Source of the DNA: PALSA-1006 sp036171275
GTDB taxonomy: Bacteria > Pseudomonadota > Gammaproteobacteria > Burkholderiales > Gallionellaceae
Reading direction: 5' to 3'
Length of the DNA stretch: 64,000 nt
NCBI GenBank assembly: GCA_036171275.1
Contig: JAVHQT010000093.1
Coordinates: 1 to 64,000 of the forward strand
Of the stretch, positions 33,797 through 43,740 are shown piece by piece; within the stretch, counting starts at the first letter, position 1, and every line of letters starts with the position of its first letter. Below the pieces are notes generated by a model. The model had not been told where the DNA came from. It saw only the letters and a list, made by a program, of their open reading frames with translations, and made no database searches. Made by a program: the position numbers and the translations under genes.

Positions 33797-36109
33797 ATGA
33801 TTAACATTGAAATTGACGGCAAACGGATTGAAACAAAAAACGGCTCCACAGTAATGGAGGCTGCCCACGCAGCGGGAATAGAAATTCCTCACTTTTGCTA
33901 CCACAAAAAACTTTCAATTGCGGCTAATTGCCGAATGTGCCTAGTACAAGTTGAAAAAGCACCCAAACCACTTCCTGCGTGCGCCACCCCCGTTACTGAA
34001 GGCATGAAAGTCTTTACTGCCTCCGAGCAAGCAATCAAAGCTCAAAAGGGTGTAATGGAATTTCTCCTGATTAATCATCCACTTGACTGTCCTATTTGCG
34101 ACCAAGGAGGAGAATGCCAGTTGCAAGATACTGCAATGGGATATGGCGCTTCTGCCTCACGTTACAACGAGGAAAAGCGCACTGTTTTACAAAAAGAAAT
34201 AGGTTCTTTAATTTCTGCAGATGAAATGAGTCGCTGCATAAACTGCACGCGCTGTGTCCGTTTTGGTCAAGAAATTGCCGGTCAAATGGAATTGGGACAA
34301 GCATTTAGGGGTGAGCTTGCCGAAGTGATGTCGTTCGTTTCTGCTACGGTGAACTCTGAACTTTCGGGAAATATGATTGACCTTTGCCCCGTAGGCGCCT
34401 TGACCAGCAAACCATTTCGTTACAAGGCAAGGTCTTGGGAGTTGTCGCGTCGACGCTCAGTGAGCGCACATGACAGTATAGGAACGAATCTAGCAATTCA
34501 TACCAAAAATAATAAAGTTGTTCGTGTCTTGCCGATTGAGAACGAAGATATTAACGAATGCTGGTTATCCGACAAAGACCGCTTTGCTTATGACGGCTTA
34601 AACTCTACCGAACGATTAACCAAGCCGATGATAAAGCAAGATGGGAAATGGCTAGAAGTCGAATGGCAAGTTGCTTTGGAATACGCAGCCAACTCACTGC
34701 AACAAATAGTAAGCGCAGCCGGCGCTGAGCAGATCGCAGGACTAGCAACCGGAATTTCAACGCTCGAAGAATTATATTTACTACAAAAATTTGTTCGCGG
34801 CTTAGGGAGTGACAATATTGACTTTCGCTTGCGTCAATCAGACTTCAGAAGCGATGCTTACCGGTTAGGTGTGCCTTGGTTAGGAATGAATATTGCAGAA
34901 ATAAGTCGTGCCGATCGTCTACTGGTCATTGGAAGCTTCTTGCGGAAAGATCATCCTTTATTGTCAGCCCGCATTCGTCAAGTCGTTAAAAAGGGTGCGC
35001 AACTCAGTGTCATTCATTCAACAGATGATGATTTGCTGATGCCTGTTGCGCACAAGGCGATCGTTGCGCCTGACGAAGTGGTGGCGACCTTGCAGCAACT
35101 TGTTCTGGTTTTAGAAGCTCAAATGGCTGAACAGCCAATCGCAGCCGATACAGAAATAATTGGAATTGCAAAAAGCCTCGCGGACGGCGAGAGAATTGCT
35201 GTACTGCTCGGAAATTTCGCTCAGCAGCATCCACAAGCATCAGTGCTTCAAATGCTAGTGCAACGTGTTGCAAGTTTAACACTAGGAAAATTTGGGTTTA
35301 TTGGCGAGTCAGCAAACAGTGTGGGCGGCTACTTTGCGCAAGCAATTCCAACCAATCGTGGTTTAAACGCCGCTGAATTAATCGACAAGCCAAGGAAAGC
35401 TTATGTGTTACTCAATGTTGATCCAGCACTTGACACGGCTAATTCACAAAAATCACTAGCCGCAATGCACACGGCAGACTTAGTTATTGCTTTGTCTTCG
35501 TATAAAAGCAATACTTTAAACTATGCAGATGTTATCTTACCGATTTCGCCATTTACAGAAACATCAGGCACCTTTATCAGCACTGAAGGGCGAGTACAAA
35601 GTTTTCAATCTGCAGTAAGCCCGCTAGGCAATTCTAGACCAGCATGGAAAGTATTACGGGTTTTAGGCAACCTTTTAAAAATTGATGGGTTTAATCAAGA
35701 ATCATCCCAAGATATAAGAGATGAAGCACTGCGTGGCGTTGAGATTTCCGCTAAATTATCCAATAAAATCAATGACTTAGGCAATATAAGCACTGAAAAA
35801 ACAGAAGGCTTCCAGCGTATAAGTGAAGTTCCTATTTACGCAACAGATGCGATTGTTCGACATTCTCAAGCTCTCCAGCTAACCGTCGATGCAATGCCAC
35901 CCAAAGCTTGGCTGAACGACTTAGATATGGAAAAGTTAGGTTTAAAAGAAGGTGATAACGTCAAAGTTAGCCAAGGCACAGGCACTGCAAGCTTGACCGT
36001 TGCCGCAGATAAAAAACTGCCCAAAGGTGTTGTTAGGTTGGCTGCTGGCCACCTAGCTACTTCTACTTTAGGCTCAATGTTTGGATCAATTACCGTGGAG
36101 CGCGCATGA
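33797..36109 (+). CDS. nuoG: NADH-quinone oxidoreductase subunit G
   Basis: NuoG is the largest peripheral subunit, with several iron-sulfur clusters. In the 770 residues I see the [2Fe-2S] set (IPHFCYHKKLSIAANCRMC), the His-ligated cluster region NHPLDCPICDQGGECQLQD, and the CINCTRCVRF set with CPVGALTSKPF. A molybdopterin-oxidoreductase-like domain without known cofactor follows from about 220. Its stop overlaps nuoH by ATGA. Confidence 0.97.
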   Translation: MINIEIDGKRIETKNGSTVMEAAHAAGIEIPHFCYHKKLSIAANCRMCLVQVEKAPKPLPACATPVTEGMKVFTASEQAIKAQKGVMEFLLINHPLDCPICDQGGECQLQDTAMGYGASASRYNEEKRTVLQKEIGSLISADEMSRCINCTRCVRFGQEIAGQMELGQAFRGELAEVMSFVSATVNSELSGNMIDLCPVGALTSKPFRYKARSWELSRRRSVSAHDSIGTNLAIHTKNNKVVRVLPIENEDINECWLSDKDRFAYDGLNSTERLTKPMIKQDGKWLEVEWQVALEYAANSLQQIVSAAGAEQIAGLATGISTLEELYLLQKFVRGLGSDNIDFRLRQSDFRSDAYRLGVPWLGMNIAEISRADRLLVIGSFLRKDHPLLSARIRQVVKKGAQLSVIHSTDDDLLMPVAHKAIVAPDEVVATLQQLVLVLEAQMAEQPIAADTEIIGIAKSLADGERIAVLLGNFAQQHPQASVLQMLVQRVASLTLGKFGFIGESANSVGGYFAQAIPTNRGLNAAELIDKPRKAYVLLNVDPALDTANSQKSLAAMHTADLVIALSSYKSNTLNYADVILPISPFTETSGTFISTEGRVQSFQSAVSPLGNSRPAWKVLRVLGNLLKIDGFNQESSQDIRDEALRGVEISAKLSNKINDLGNISTEKTEGFQRISEVPIYATDAIVRHSQALQLTVDAMPPKAWLNDLDMEKLGLKEGDNVKVSQGTGTASLTVAADKKLPKGVVRLAAGHLATSTLGSMFGSITVERA

Positions 36110-37146
36110 TGGAAATTTTGCAATACGTGCAAGACAGCCTGGGAGTCGCATGGATTCCGGTGTGGACACTGGTTAAAATCGTTGCGATCGTAGCACCGAT
36201 TATGATTAGCGTCGCTTACTTGACTTTTATCGAACGCAAAGTATTGGGATATATGCAAGATCGTCTGGGTCCGAACAGGGTCGGACCATTTGGTTTATTG
36301 CAACCATTGGCGGATGGTATTAAATTGTTGATGAAAGAAATTATCATTCCAACCGGTTCGAATAAGTTTCTATTTGTACTTGCCCCGGTATTAGCCATTA
36401 TGCCTGCCCTAGCAGCATGGGCCGTTGTTCCCTTTGCAGACGGTTTAGTTTTATCAAACATCAACGCAGGACTGCTATACATTTTAGCAATGACCTCACT
36501 AGGCGTTTACGGCATTATTATTGCTGGCTGGGCATCCAATTCTAAATATGCTTTTTTGGGTGCGATTCGTTCAGCAGCTCAAATTGTTTCTTACGAACTT
36601 GCCATGGGATTTGCTTTAGTGTGTGTTTTGTTAGCAGCTCAAAGCATGAACTTAGTGGATATCGTAAATGGACAGCAAAATGGCTATGGTCTGTTAGGGT
36701 GGTATTTCATTCCACTTTTTCCGATGTTTGTGGTGTACTTTATTTCGGGCGTTGCCGAAACGAATAGAGCACCGTTTGATTTGGCTGAAGATGAATCGGT
36801 CATTGTCGCGGGGTTTCATACTGAGTATTCAGGAATGGGGTTTGCCCTGTTCTTTTTAGCTGAATACGCGAACATGATTTTAATTGCAGCACTCACTTCT
36901 GTGTTGTTCTTGGGAGGCTGGTTGCCGCCCTTCGACTTTGCCCCTTTCAATCAAATCCCGGGAATTTTTTGGATGCTTGGCAAGATGTCATTTGTCTTAT
37001 TCTTATTTCTCTGGCTGAGAGCAACTTTCCCGCGTTATCGTTATGACCAGTTAATGCGTTTGGGATGGAAAATTCTAATTCCACTGACCCTGATTTGGGT
37101 GGTGGTGGTCGCAACTTGGATGCAAACACCGTTTTGGTTGTGGTAA
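36106..37146 (+). CDS. nuoH: NADH-quinone oxidoreductase subunit H
   Basis: NuoH links the membrane and peripheral arms and lines the quinone channel. The 346-residue, eight-helix protein has FIERKVLGYMQDRLGPNRVG, then LQPLADGIKLLMKE and the acidic loop ETNRAPFDLAEDESVIVAGF. The first two codons are both ATG, and either could start. It is coupled to nuoG and followed by nuoI after 6 bp. Confidence 0.97.
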   Translation: MMEILQYVQDSLGVAWIPVWTLVKIVAIVAPIMISVAYLTFIERKVLGYMQDRLGPNRVGPFGLLQPLADGIKLLMKEIIIPTGSNKFLFVLAPVLAIMPALAAWAVVPFADGLVLSNINAGLLYILAMTSLGVYGIIIAGWASNSKYAFLGAIRSAAQIVSYELAMGFALVCVLLAAQSMNLVDIVNGQQNGYGLLGWYFIPLFPMFVVYFISGVAETNRAPFDLAEDESVIVAGFHTEYSGMGFALFFLAEYANMILIAALTSVLFLGGWLPPFDFAPFNQIPGIFWMLGKMSFVLFLFLWLRATFPRYRYDQLMRLGWKILIPLTLIWVVVVATWMQTPFWLW

Positions 37147-37152
37147 ATAAAC

Positions 37153-37641
37153 ATGCAAAAAATCATACATTTTTTTAAAAGTTTCTTACTGATTGAATTA
37201 CTTAAAGGTTTGTCAGTAACGGGGAAACATTTGTTTTCGCATAAAATTACTGTTGAATACCCAGAAGAGAAAACGCCGCAGAGTTTCCGTTTTCGGGGGC
37301 TACATGCACAACGTCGTTACCCGAATGGCGAGGAAAGGTGCATAGGCTGCAAACTGTGTGAAGCTGTTTGTCCTGCTTTAGCAATTAAAATTGAAGTAGC
37401 GGAACGTAGCGATGGTTCACGTCGAACCACGCAGTACGATATCGATTTAACTAAATGTATTTTCTGCGGTTTTTGTGAGGAGTCGTGTCCCGTTGACGCG
37501 ATCGTAGAAACACGCATCTTTGAATATCACGGCGAGAAGCGTTCCGATCTCTATTACACAAAGCCAATGCTCCTCGCTATCGGCGATAAATATGAAGCAC
37601 AGATCGCCAAAGATCGTACCGCAGATGCAAAATATCGATAA
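37153..37641 (+). CDS. nuoI: NADH-quinone oxidoreductase subunit I
   Basis: NuoI carries clusters N6a and N6b that pass electrons to NuoB. The 162-residue protein has two ferredoxin motifs, CIGCKLCEAVCP and CIFCGFCEESCP. The amphipathic N-terminal region ends before FRGLHAQRRYPNGEERCIGC. Length and order match the family. Confidence 0.97.
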   Translation: MQKIIHFFKSFLLIELLKGLSVTGKHLFSHKITVEYPEEKTPQSFRFRGLHAQRRYPNGEERCIGCKLCEAVCPALAIKIEVAERSDGSRRTTQYDIDLTKCIFCGFCEESCPVDAIVETRIFEYHGEKRSDLYYTKPMLLAIGDKYEAQIAKDRTADAKYR

Positions 37642-37650
37642 GGAATAGAG

Positions 37651-38286
37651 ATGATTGCTTTAGAAAGCTTAGTTTTTTATTTATTTGCTGGCGTTTCAAT
37701 TTTGGCAGCTTTACGTGTCATTACGGCAAGAAATCCCGTTCATGCAGCCCTCTTTTTAGTTCTAGCCTTTTTCAGCATGGCGGGAATTTGGATGCTGCTT
37801 GAGGCAGAATTTTTAGCCATTACACTGGTGCTTGTTTATGTTGGTGCCGTTATGGTTTTATTTTTGTTTGTTGTGATGATGCTAGATATCAATCTTGAAA
37901 AACTACGAGAAGGTTTTTGGCGATGGTTTCCGATTGGTGGATTGCTAGCCGCATTTATGGTCTTCGAGATGATCGCAGTTCTAGGTGCAAAAAGAACAAC
38001 AGAAATAGGCTCGAATGCATTAAAACATACGGCAGATTACAGCAACACCAAAGAGCTAGGTCGCTTGATTTACACCCAATATGTATACGCGTTTGAACTT
38101 GCGGCGGTTATATTGCTAGTGGCGATTGTAGCAGCCATCGCCTTAACTTTACGGACACGTCGTGTCAGTCATAAACAAGACCCAAGCAAACAAGTGATGG
38201 TTAAAAGTACCGACAGGTTACGCATTATTTCCATGCCAGCAAGCCACAAAGTGGGTACATTGCCTGACGTGATAAAATCAGAATAA
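37651..38286 (+). CDS. nuoJ: NADH-quinone oxidoreductase subunit J
   Basis: NuoJ is a five-helix membrane subunit near the quinone site. The 211 residues contain ITARNPVHAALFLVLAFF and the conserved helix TLVLVYVGAVMVLFLFVVMM. The C-terminal tail beyond about residue 170 (basic, hydrophilic) is longer than the minimum but common in beta/gammaproteobacterial NuoJ. Confidence 0.95.
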   Translation: MIALESLVFYLFAGVSILAALRVITARNPVHAALFLVLAFFSMAGIWMLLEAEFLAITLVLVYVGAVMVLFLFVVMMLDINLEKLREGFWRWFPIGGLLAAFMVFEMIAVLGAKRTTEIGSNALKHTADYSNTKELGRLIYTQYVYAFELAAVILLVAIVAAIALTLRTRRVSHKQDPSKQVMVKSTDRLRIISMPASHKVGTLPDVIKSE

Positions 38287-38301
38287 TTAAAAGGGGAAAG
38301 C

Positions 38302-38613
38302 ATGTTGATCTTAAGTTTGTCTCATTACTTAATACTTGGTGCATTACTTTTTGCAATCAGCGTAGTGGGTATCTTTTTAAATCGAAAAAATATTATTGTG
38401 CTGCTTATGGCAATCGAACTAATGCTACTTGCAGTCAACACCAATTTCATTGCATTTTCACATTACTTAAATGACATTTCAGGACAAATTTTTGTGTTCT
38501 TCATTTTGACCGTCGCCGCCGCAGAGGCTGCGATTGGATTGGCAATTCTGGTGGTGCTATTTAGAAATATACGCACCATAAATGTTGAAGATCTTGATAG
38601 CCTGAAAGGTTGA
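38302..38613 (+). CDS. nuoK: NADH-quinone oxidoreductase subunit K
   Basis: NuoK is a three-helix, antiporter-like membrane subunit. The 103-residue protein contains the two membrane Glu in MAIELMLLAVN and AAAEAAIGLAILVVLFRN, needed for proton pumping in the family. AAAGGGGA lies upstream. The stop is close to two possible nuoL starts. Confidence 0.96.
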   Translation: MLILSLSHYLILGALLFAISVVGIFLNRKNIIVLLMAIELMLLAVNTNFIAFSHYLNDISGQIFVFFILTVAAAEAAIGLAILVVLFRNIRTINVEDLDSLKG

Positions 38614-38621
38614 GCGAACTT

Positions 38622-40667
38622 ATGAACAATATGCAAAATTTGTATTTGCTAGTTCCACTAGCTCCTCTTTTTGGGGCTCTTATTGCAGGCTTATTCGGAA
38701 AAATGATTGGCCGAACTTGGTCTCACCGCATCACCATTGCCTTAGTGGCGGCGTCATTGCTAACCTCGCTAGTTATTTTTAAAGATGTGATGGCCGGCCA
38801 CACATTTAATGGTTCAGTTTATAAATGGCTCTCTTCCGGAGATAGCAGCTTTGAAGTTGGTTTTCTAATCGATAAATTAACAGTTATTATGATGCTGGTG
38901 GTAACTTCCGTCTCGTTAATGGTTCACATCTACACCATTGGATACATGGCCGAGGATCCAGGCTATCAACGCTTTTATAGCTATATTTCTTTATTTACCT
39001 TCTCAATGCTAATGCTTGTTATGGCAAATAATTTTATGCAATTGTTTTTTGGATGGGAAGCTGTTGGGTTGGTTTCTTACTTGTTAATTGGGTTTTGGTA
39101 CACACGTCCAACAGCAATTTACGCAAATCTAAAAGCTTTTTTAGTTAATCGAGTGGGCGACTTTGGATTTCTGCTTGGGATTGGCTTAGTTCTGATGGTT
39201 TTTGGAACACTGGATTACGCCACTGTTTTTGCTAACGCGCAAAAATATGTAAATGATATTGCACCTATCCCCGGAGTGAGTTGGAATTTAATCACAGCGA
39301 TTTGCATTCTGCTATTTATTGGCGCCATGGGAAAAAGTGCCCAGTTTCCGTTGCACGTTTGGCTCCCTGATTCAATGGAAGGTCCAACTCCAATATCTGC
39401 CTTGATCCATGCAGCGACCATGGTTACGGCTGGAATATTCATGGTTGCTAGGATGTCTCCTCTATATGAAATGTCAGATACCGCACTGTCTTTCGTGATG
39501 GTAATTGGAGCAATTACTGCCTTGTTCATGGGTTTCTTGGGCATCATTCAAAATGATATAAAACGAGTCGTGGCGTACTCTACCCTGTCACAACTGGGAT
39601 ACATGACAGTCGCTCTCGGAGCTTCAGCTTACACAGGCGCTATTTTTCACCTAATGACCCATGCATTTTTCAAAGCCTTACTTTTTTTAGCGGCCGGATC
39701 TGTGATTATGGCAATGCACCACGATCAAGATATTCGGAATATGGGAGGATTGAGAAAATATATGCCGATCACATGGATCACCTCTTTAATCGGATCCCTT
39801 GCTTTGATTGGAACACCATTTTTCTCAGGATTCTTTTCAAAAGACACCATTATTGAAGCCGTTCAACTATCAACTATTCCAGGTTCAGGCTTTGCTTATT
39901 TTGCAGTGGTTGCCGGCGTATTTATCACAGCATTTTATTCTTTCCGAATGTACTTTCTGGTGTTTCACGGCGAAGAACGCTTTGGCAAAATAATTCATCA
40001 TGACAATCAAGCCGACCACAAACTAGAAGCTGGCATTAAACATTCAGACACGACTAACCATGAAGAGCACAACGGCCTGGCCCCAGGCCAAAAACCAATT
40101 GAAAACACATGGGTTGTGACACTACCTTTGGTTCTACTGGCAATACCATCTGTAATTATTGGTTGGTTTGCAACTAAGCCCCTCATTTACAGTGAATTTT
40201 TTGGTAATGCGATCTACGTTTCAGATAACCATCCTGCGATGCATGAAATGTACGAACATTATGAAGGTGCGCTGAATATGGTACTGCACTCGTTTAGCAC
40301 CCTCCCCTTATGGCTTGCGATTGCAGGTGTTGCGTCTGCATGGTTTTGCTACATGAAACGTCCCGATATTCCCGCTGCAATCCAAAAAAGATTCATGCCG
40401 ATTTATATCATCTTGGAAAATAAGTATTACTTTGACCGATTCAATGACTGGTTCTTCGCTGGCGGCGCACGTGGCGCGAGTCGTTTGCTATGGAAATTTG
40501 GAGACGTGCAACTGATTGATGGAATAATGGTAAACGGCACAGCTCGTCTCGTCGGCCGCGTTTCGGCGCTAATTAGAAATCTCCAATCAGGTTACATTTA
40601 CCACTATGCATTTGCCATGATTATTGGCGTGTTTGTGTTGTTAACCGTTCGTACTTGGTTCGAATAA
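38622..40667 (+). CDS. nuoL: NADH-quinone oxidoreductase subunit L
   Basis: NuoL is a proton-pumping antiporter-like subunit. The 681-residue protein has FFGWEAVGLVSYLLIGFWY, then FLVNRVGDFGFLLGIGLVL, the GKSAQFPLHVWLPDSMEGPT pump motif, and the long lateral helix toward the C-terminus. A His/Glu-rich loop near 465-485 (HSDTTNHEEHNGLAPGQKP) is a feature I associate with betaproteobacterial NuoL. The frame is open from a TTG at 38610 inside the nuoK stop, but the ATG at 38622 is the more ordinary start; a second ATG is at 38631. Confidence 0.96.
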   Translation: MNNMQNLYLLVPLAPLFGALIAGLFGKMIGRTWSHRITIALVAASLLTSLVIFKDVMAGHTFNGSVYKWLSSGDSSFEVGFLIDKLTVIMMLVVTSVSLMVHIYTIGYMAEDPGYQRFYSYISLFTFSMLMLVMANNFMQLFFGWEAVGLVSYLLIGFWYTRPTAIYANLKAFLVNRVGDFGFLLGIGLVLMVFGTLDYATVFANAQKYVNDIAPIPGVSWNLITAICILLFIGAMGKSAQFPLHVWLPDSMEGPTPISALIHAATMVTAGIFMVARMSPLYEMSDTALSFVMVIGAITALFMGFLGIIQNDIKRVVAYSTLSQLGYMTVALGASAYTGAIFHLMTHAFFKALLFLAAGSVIMAMHHDQDIRNMGGLRKYMPITWITSLIGSLALIGTPFFSGFFSKDTIIEAVQLSTIPGSGFAYFAVVAGVFITAFYSFRMYFLVFHGEERFGKIIHHDNQADHKLEAGIKHSDTTNHEEHNGLAPGQKPIENTWVVTLPLVLLAIPSVIIGWFATKPLIYSEFFGNAIYVSDNHPAMHEMYEHYEGALNMVLHSFSTLPLWLAIAGVASAWFCYMKRPDIPAAIQKRFMPIYIILENKYYFDRFNDWFFAGGARGASRLLWKFGDVQLIDGIMVNGTARLVGRVSALIRNLQSGYIYHYAFAMIIGVFVLLTVRTWFE

Positions 40668-40692
40668 TAACTGCCACAGAATAGGAAATAGT

Positions 40693-42177
40693 ATGATTTT
40701 TGGACTCCCTTTATTAAGTGTCGCGATTTGGCTTCCCATTATTTTTGGGCTGCTTATTTTGGCGACTGGACATGACCGCAATGCGCCTATGGCAAGAAAA
40801 ATTGCTCTTATTGGTTCAGTGCTGAGCTTTTTAGTAACCCTGCCGCTTTACTTTGATTTCGACAAAACTACCAGCGCAATGCAGTTTGTTGAAATGAAGG
40901 AGTGGATTAAGCATTTCAATATTCATTATCATCTAGGCGTTGATGGCATATCGGTATTATTTATTTTACTGAACAGCTTTTTCACGCCATTAGTTGTCAT
41001 CGCAGGTTGGAAAGTGATTGAGAAACGGGTTGCTCAATACATGGCAGCTTTTTTGATCATGTCAGGCGTACTCAATGGCGTTTTTGCTGCACTCGATGCA
41101 GTTCTATTCTATGTCTTTTGGGAAGCAATGCTCATTCCAATGTTTGTGATTATTGGTGTGTGGGGCGGACCGAATCGAGTCTATGCAGCAATGAAATTTT
41201 TCCTATACACACTCCTAGGTTCACTGCTGATGTTGGTCGCATTGATTTATCTGTACAACCAATCTGGCGGAAGTTTTGAAATCCTAGACTACCAGGAAAT
41301 GGCAATCCCGATGAATGCGCAAGTGCTTGTTTTTATTGCTTTTTTTATGGCATTTGCTGTCAAAGTTCCGATGTTTCCGCTCCATACATGGTTACCAGAT
41401 GCGCATGTTGAAGCGCCAACGGGAGGCTCCGTGATCTTGGCGGCCATCATGCTAAAAGTCGGAGCTTATGGTTTTCTACGCTTTTCGATGCCAATTGCAC
41501 CCGATGCCAGTCACAGCCTCGCGGGCGTCATGATTACACTCTCTTTGATTGCAGTTGTTTACATTGGTTTAGTGGCCTTAACCCAAGCTGACATGAAAAA
41601 ACTGGTCGCGTACTCTTCAATTTCTCACATGGGATTTGTAACGCTTGGCTTTTTCATCTTCAACGTGTATGGAATGGAAGGCGCTTTACTACAAATGCTC
41701 TCGCACGGATTTGTAGCTGGTGCACTATTTCTGTGTATCGGTGTGTTATACGATCGCGTGCATTCTCGTCAAATCGTTGATTACGGTGGTGTTGCCAATA
41801 AAATGCCGATCTTTGCAGCTTTCTTTATGCTCTTTTCTATGGCGAACAGTGGTTTACCGGGCACAAGCGGGTTTGTTGGTGAGTTTATTGTCATCATGGG
41901 CTCGGTAAAAGCAAACTTTTGGTATGCATTCTTAGCTGCCACCACCCTAGTATTTGGTGCAGCGTACACCCTCTGGATGTATAAACGAGTCGTTTTTGGT
42001 GACATTACTAATGACCACGTTGCGCATTTACATGACATCAATTTCCGTGAAAAAATTATTTTTTCCTTGTTAGCAATCGCCGTTTTAGGGATGGGACTCT
42101 ACCCATTACCCTTTAGCGAAATATTGCACGTATCGGTGAATGATTTACTTGTTCATCTTGCCCGTTCCAAAATTTAA
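40693..42177 (+). CDS. nuoM: NADH-quinone oxidoreductase subunit M
   Basis: NuoM is the second antiporter-like proton-pumping subunit. The 494 residues include FYVFWEAMLIPMFVIIGVWG with the key Glu and KVPMFPLHTWLPDAHVEAP with the pump motif. They also include MKKLVAYSSISHMGFVTLG. About 14 hydrophobic helices are visible. It starts 25 bp after nuoL and stops 39 bp before nuoN. Confidence 0.97.
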   Translation: MIFGLPLLSVAIWLPIIFGLLILATGHDRNAPMARKIALIGSVLSFLVTLPLYFDFDKTTSAMQFVEMKEWIKHFNIHYHLGVDGISVLFILLNSFFTPLVVIAGWKVIEKRVAQYMAAFLIMSGVLNGVFAALDAVLFYVFWEAMLIPMFVIIGVWGGPNRVYAAMKFFLYTLLGSLLMLVALIYLYNQSGGSFEILDYQEMAIPMNAQVLVFIAFFMAFAVKVPMFPLHTWLPDAHVEAPTGGSVILAAIMLKVGAYGFLRFSMPIAPDASHSLAGVMITLSLIAVVYIGLVALTQADMKKLVAYSSISHMGFVTLGFFIFNVYGMEGALLQMLSHGFVAGALFLCIGVLYDRVHSRQIVDYGGVANKMPIFAAFFMLFSMANSGLPGTSGFVGEFIVIMGSVKANFWYAFLAATTLVFGAAYTLWMYKRVVFGDITNDHVAHLHDINFREKIIFSLLAIAVLGMGLYPLPFSEILHVSVNDLLVHLARSKI

Positions 42178-42216
42178 GATGTTGTCAAACTGCGCGAATT
42201 CGCCCTTGAGGAATAT

Positions 42217-43668
42217 ATGAGCTTCTTATCCACCTTGTTTCCAGCCTACGCTGAAATCTTTTTACTACTGATGGTGTGCGTCATTCTAATCGCCGATCTG
42301 TTCACCACTGGAAAATCAAAATCAGTGACCTATTTGATGATGCAATTTACCTTGCTTGGTTGCTCACTGATTACCGTTGCCACCCATCAAAATGGTATTT
42401 TTTATCTGCTTAACAATATGTACGTCGATGATTTAATGTCTGACGTTTTAAAATTACTAAGCTACCTTGCTGTCTCGATGATGCTAGTCTATTCAAGAAC
42501 TTACCTAATGACTAGAGGCTTATTTACAGGGGAATTTCTCGCACTGACATTATTTTCTTTACTCGGCATGATGGTCATGATATCGGCCAGCAACTTCGTC
42601 AGCCTTTACTTAGGCTTAGAACTTTTATCACTGAGTTTGTACGCAATGGTCGCCCTGCAAAGGGATTCAGCAATTGCAACAGAAGCAGCGATGAAATACT
42701 TTATTTTGGGTGCGCTTGCTTCAGGGTTGCTGCTCTACGGAATGTCGATGCTGTACGGGGCAACCGGATCGCTTGATATTATCACCATCCTCAACGCTAT
42801 CCAGCACGGCGTTTCCAATCCATCCTTACTCGTATTTGGCTTAGTTTTTATTGTGTCTGGACTTGCTTTCAAACTAGGGGTAGTGCCATTTCATATGTGG
42901 ATACCCGATGTATATCAAGGTGCCCCAACTGCCATCACCATGCTGATAGGAACTGCACCGAAACTTGCTGCCTTTGGTTTCATTATGCGAATCTTGGTTG
43001 AAGGAATGCAGCCGCTTATGGTGCACTGGTCCGGCATGTTGGCAATACTAGCAGTCTTATCAATGGCCATTGGCAACCTAACCGCGATTGCGCAAATCAA
43101 TATCAAACGAATGCTTGCCTACTCAACCATCGCCCACATGGGCTTTCTCCTGCTTGGTATTTTAAGTGGTGGAATTGAAGGCTATGGCTCAGCAATGTTT
43201 TATGCTGTTGCCTATGTGCTGATGAGCTTAGGTGGTTTTGGCATGGTCTTGCTGCTTTCGCGTGAAGGATTTGAAGCTGACAAAATAGATGACTTTAAAG
43301 GCCTTAACCAACGCAGCCCTTGGCTAGCTTTCATGATGCTTTTGCTCATGTTTTCAATGGCAGGAGTACCACCCACGATTGGTTTCTATGCTAAGTTTTC
43401 CGTACTGAATGCCGCCTTCCAAGCTGGGCACACCAACATCGTCATCGCCGCAGTATTTTTCTCACTAATTGGCGCTTTTTACTACTTAAGAATTGTTAAA
43501 TTAATGTACTTCGACGCGCCAGAAAGTCATGAAAAAATATACATGCAGCCAGATAGCAGCTTACTTATCTCAATAAATGGCTTGGCTGTGCTCTTGCTAG
43601 GAATTTTGCCAGGCACGCTGATGTCAGTTTGCGCAGTTTCAGTCCAACAATCTTTAATGCTGCACTAA
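42217..43668 (+). CDS. nuoN: NADH-quinone oxidoreductase subunit N
   Basis: NuoN is the third antiporter-like subunit and the last gene of the operon. The 483-residue membrane protein has LYLGLELLSLSLYAMVALQR, then GLAFKLGVVPFHMWIPDVYQ and the pump-motif region IKRMLAYSTIAHMGFLLLG. GAGGA precedes the ATG. A strong terminator lies 35 bp after the stop. Confidence 0.97.
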   Translation: MSFLSTLFPAYAEIFLLLMVCVILIADLFTTGKSKSVTYLMMQFTLLGCSLITVATHQNGIFYLLNNMYVDDLMSDVLKLLSYLAVSMMLVYSRTYLMTRGLFTGEFLALTLFSLLGMMVMISASNFVSLYLGLELLSLSLYAMVALQRDSAIATEAAMKYFILGALASGLLLYGMSMLYGATGSLDIITILNAIQHGVSNPSLLVFGLVFIVSGLAFKLGVVPFHMWIPDVYQGAPTAITMLIGTAPKLAAFGFIMRILVEGMQPLMVHWSGMLAILAVLSMAIGNLTAIAQINIKRMLAYSTIAHMGFLLLGILSGGIEGYGSAMFYAVAYVLMSLGGFGMVLLLSREGFEADKIDDFKGLNQRSPWLAFMMLLLMFSMAGVPPTIGFYAKFSVLNAAFQAGHTNIVIAAVFFSLIGAFYYLRIVKLMYFDAPESHEKIYMQPDSSLLISINGLAVLLLGILPGTLMSVCAVSVQQSLMLH

Positions 43669-43702
43669 GCTCAACTGAATTGAATTAATTTATCTTCAAC
43701 AA

Positions 43703-43731
43703 ACTCCCGCTGCGGCGGGAGTATTTTTTTG
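43703..43731 (+). terminator. Rho-independent terminator of the nuo operon
   Basis: A perfect 8-bp GC-rich stem ACTCCCGC/GCGGGAGT with loop TGCG (43703-43722) is followed by ATTTTTTTG. It ends 10 bp before the nudF ATG, so nudF needs either read-through or a promoter overlapping the terminator. Confidence 0.92.
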
Positions 43732-43740
43732 AGAAAAAAA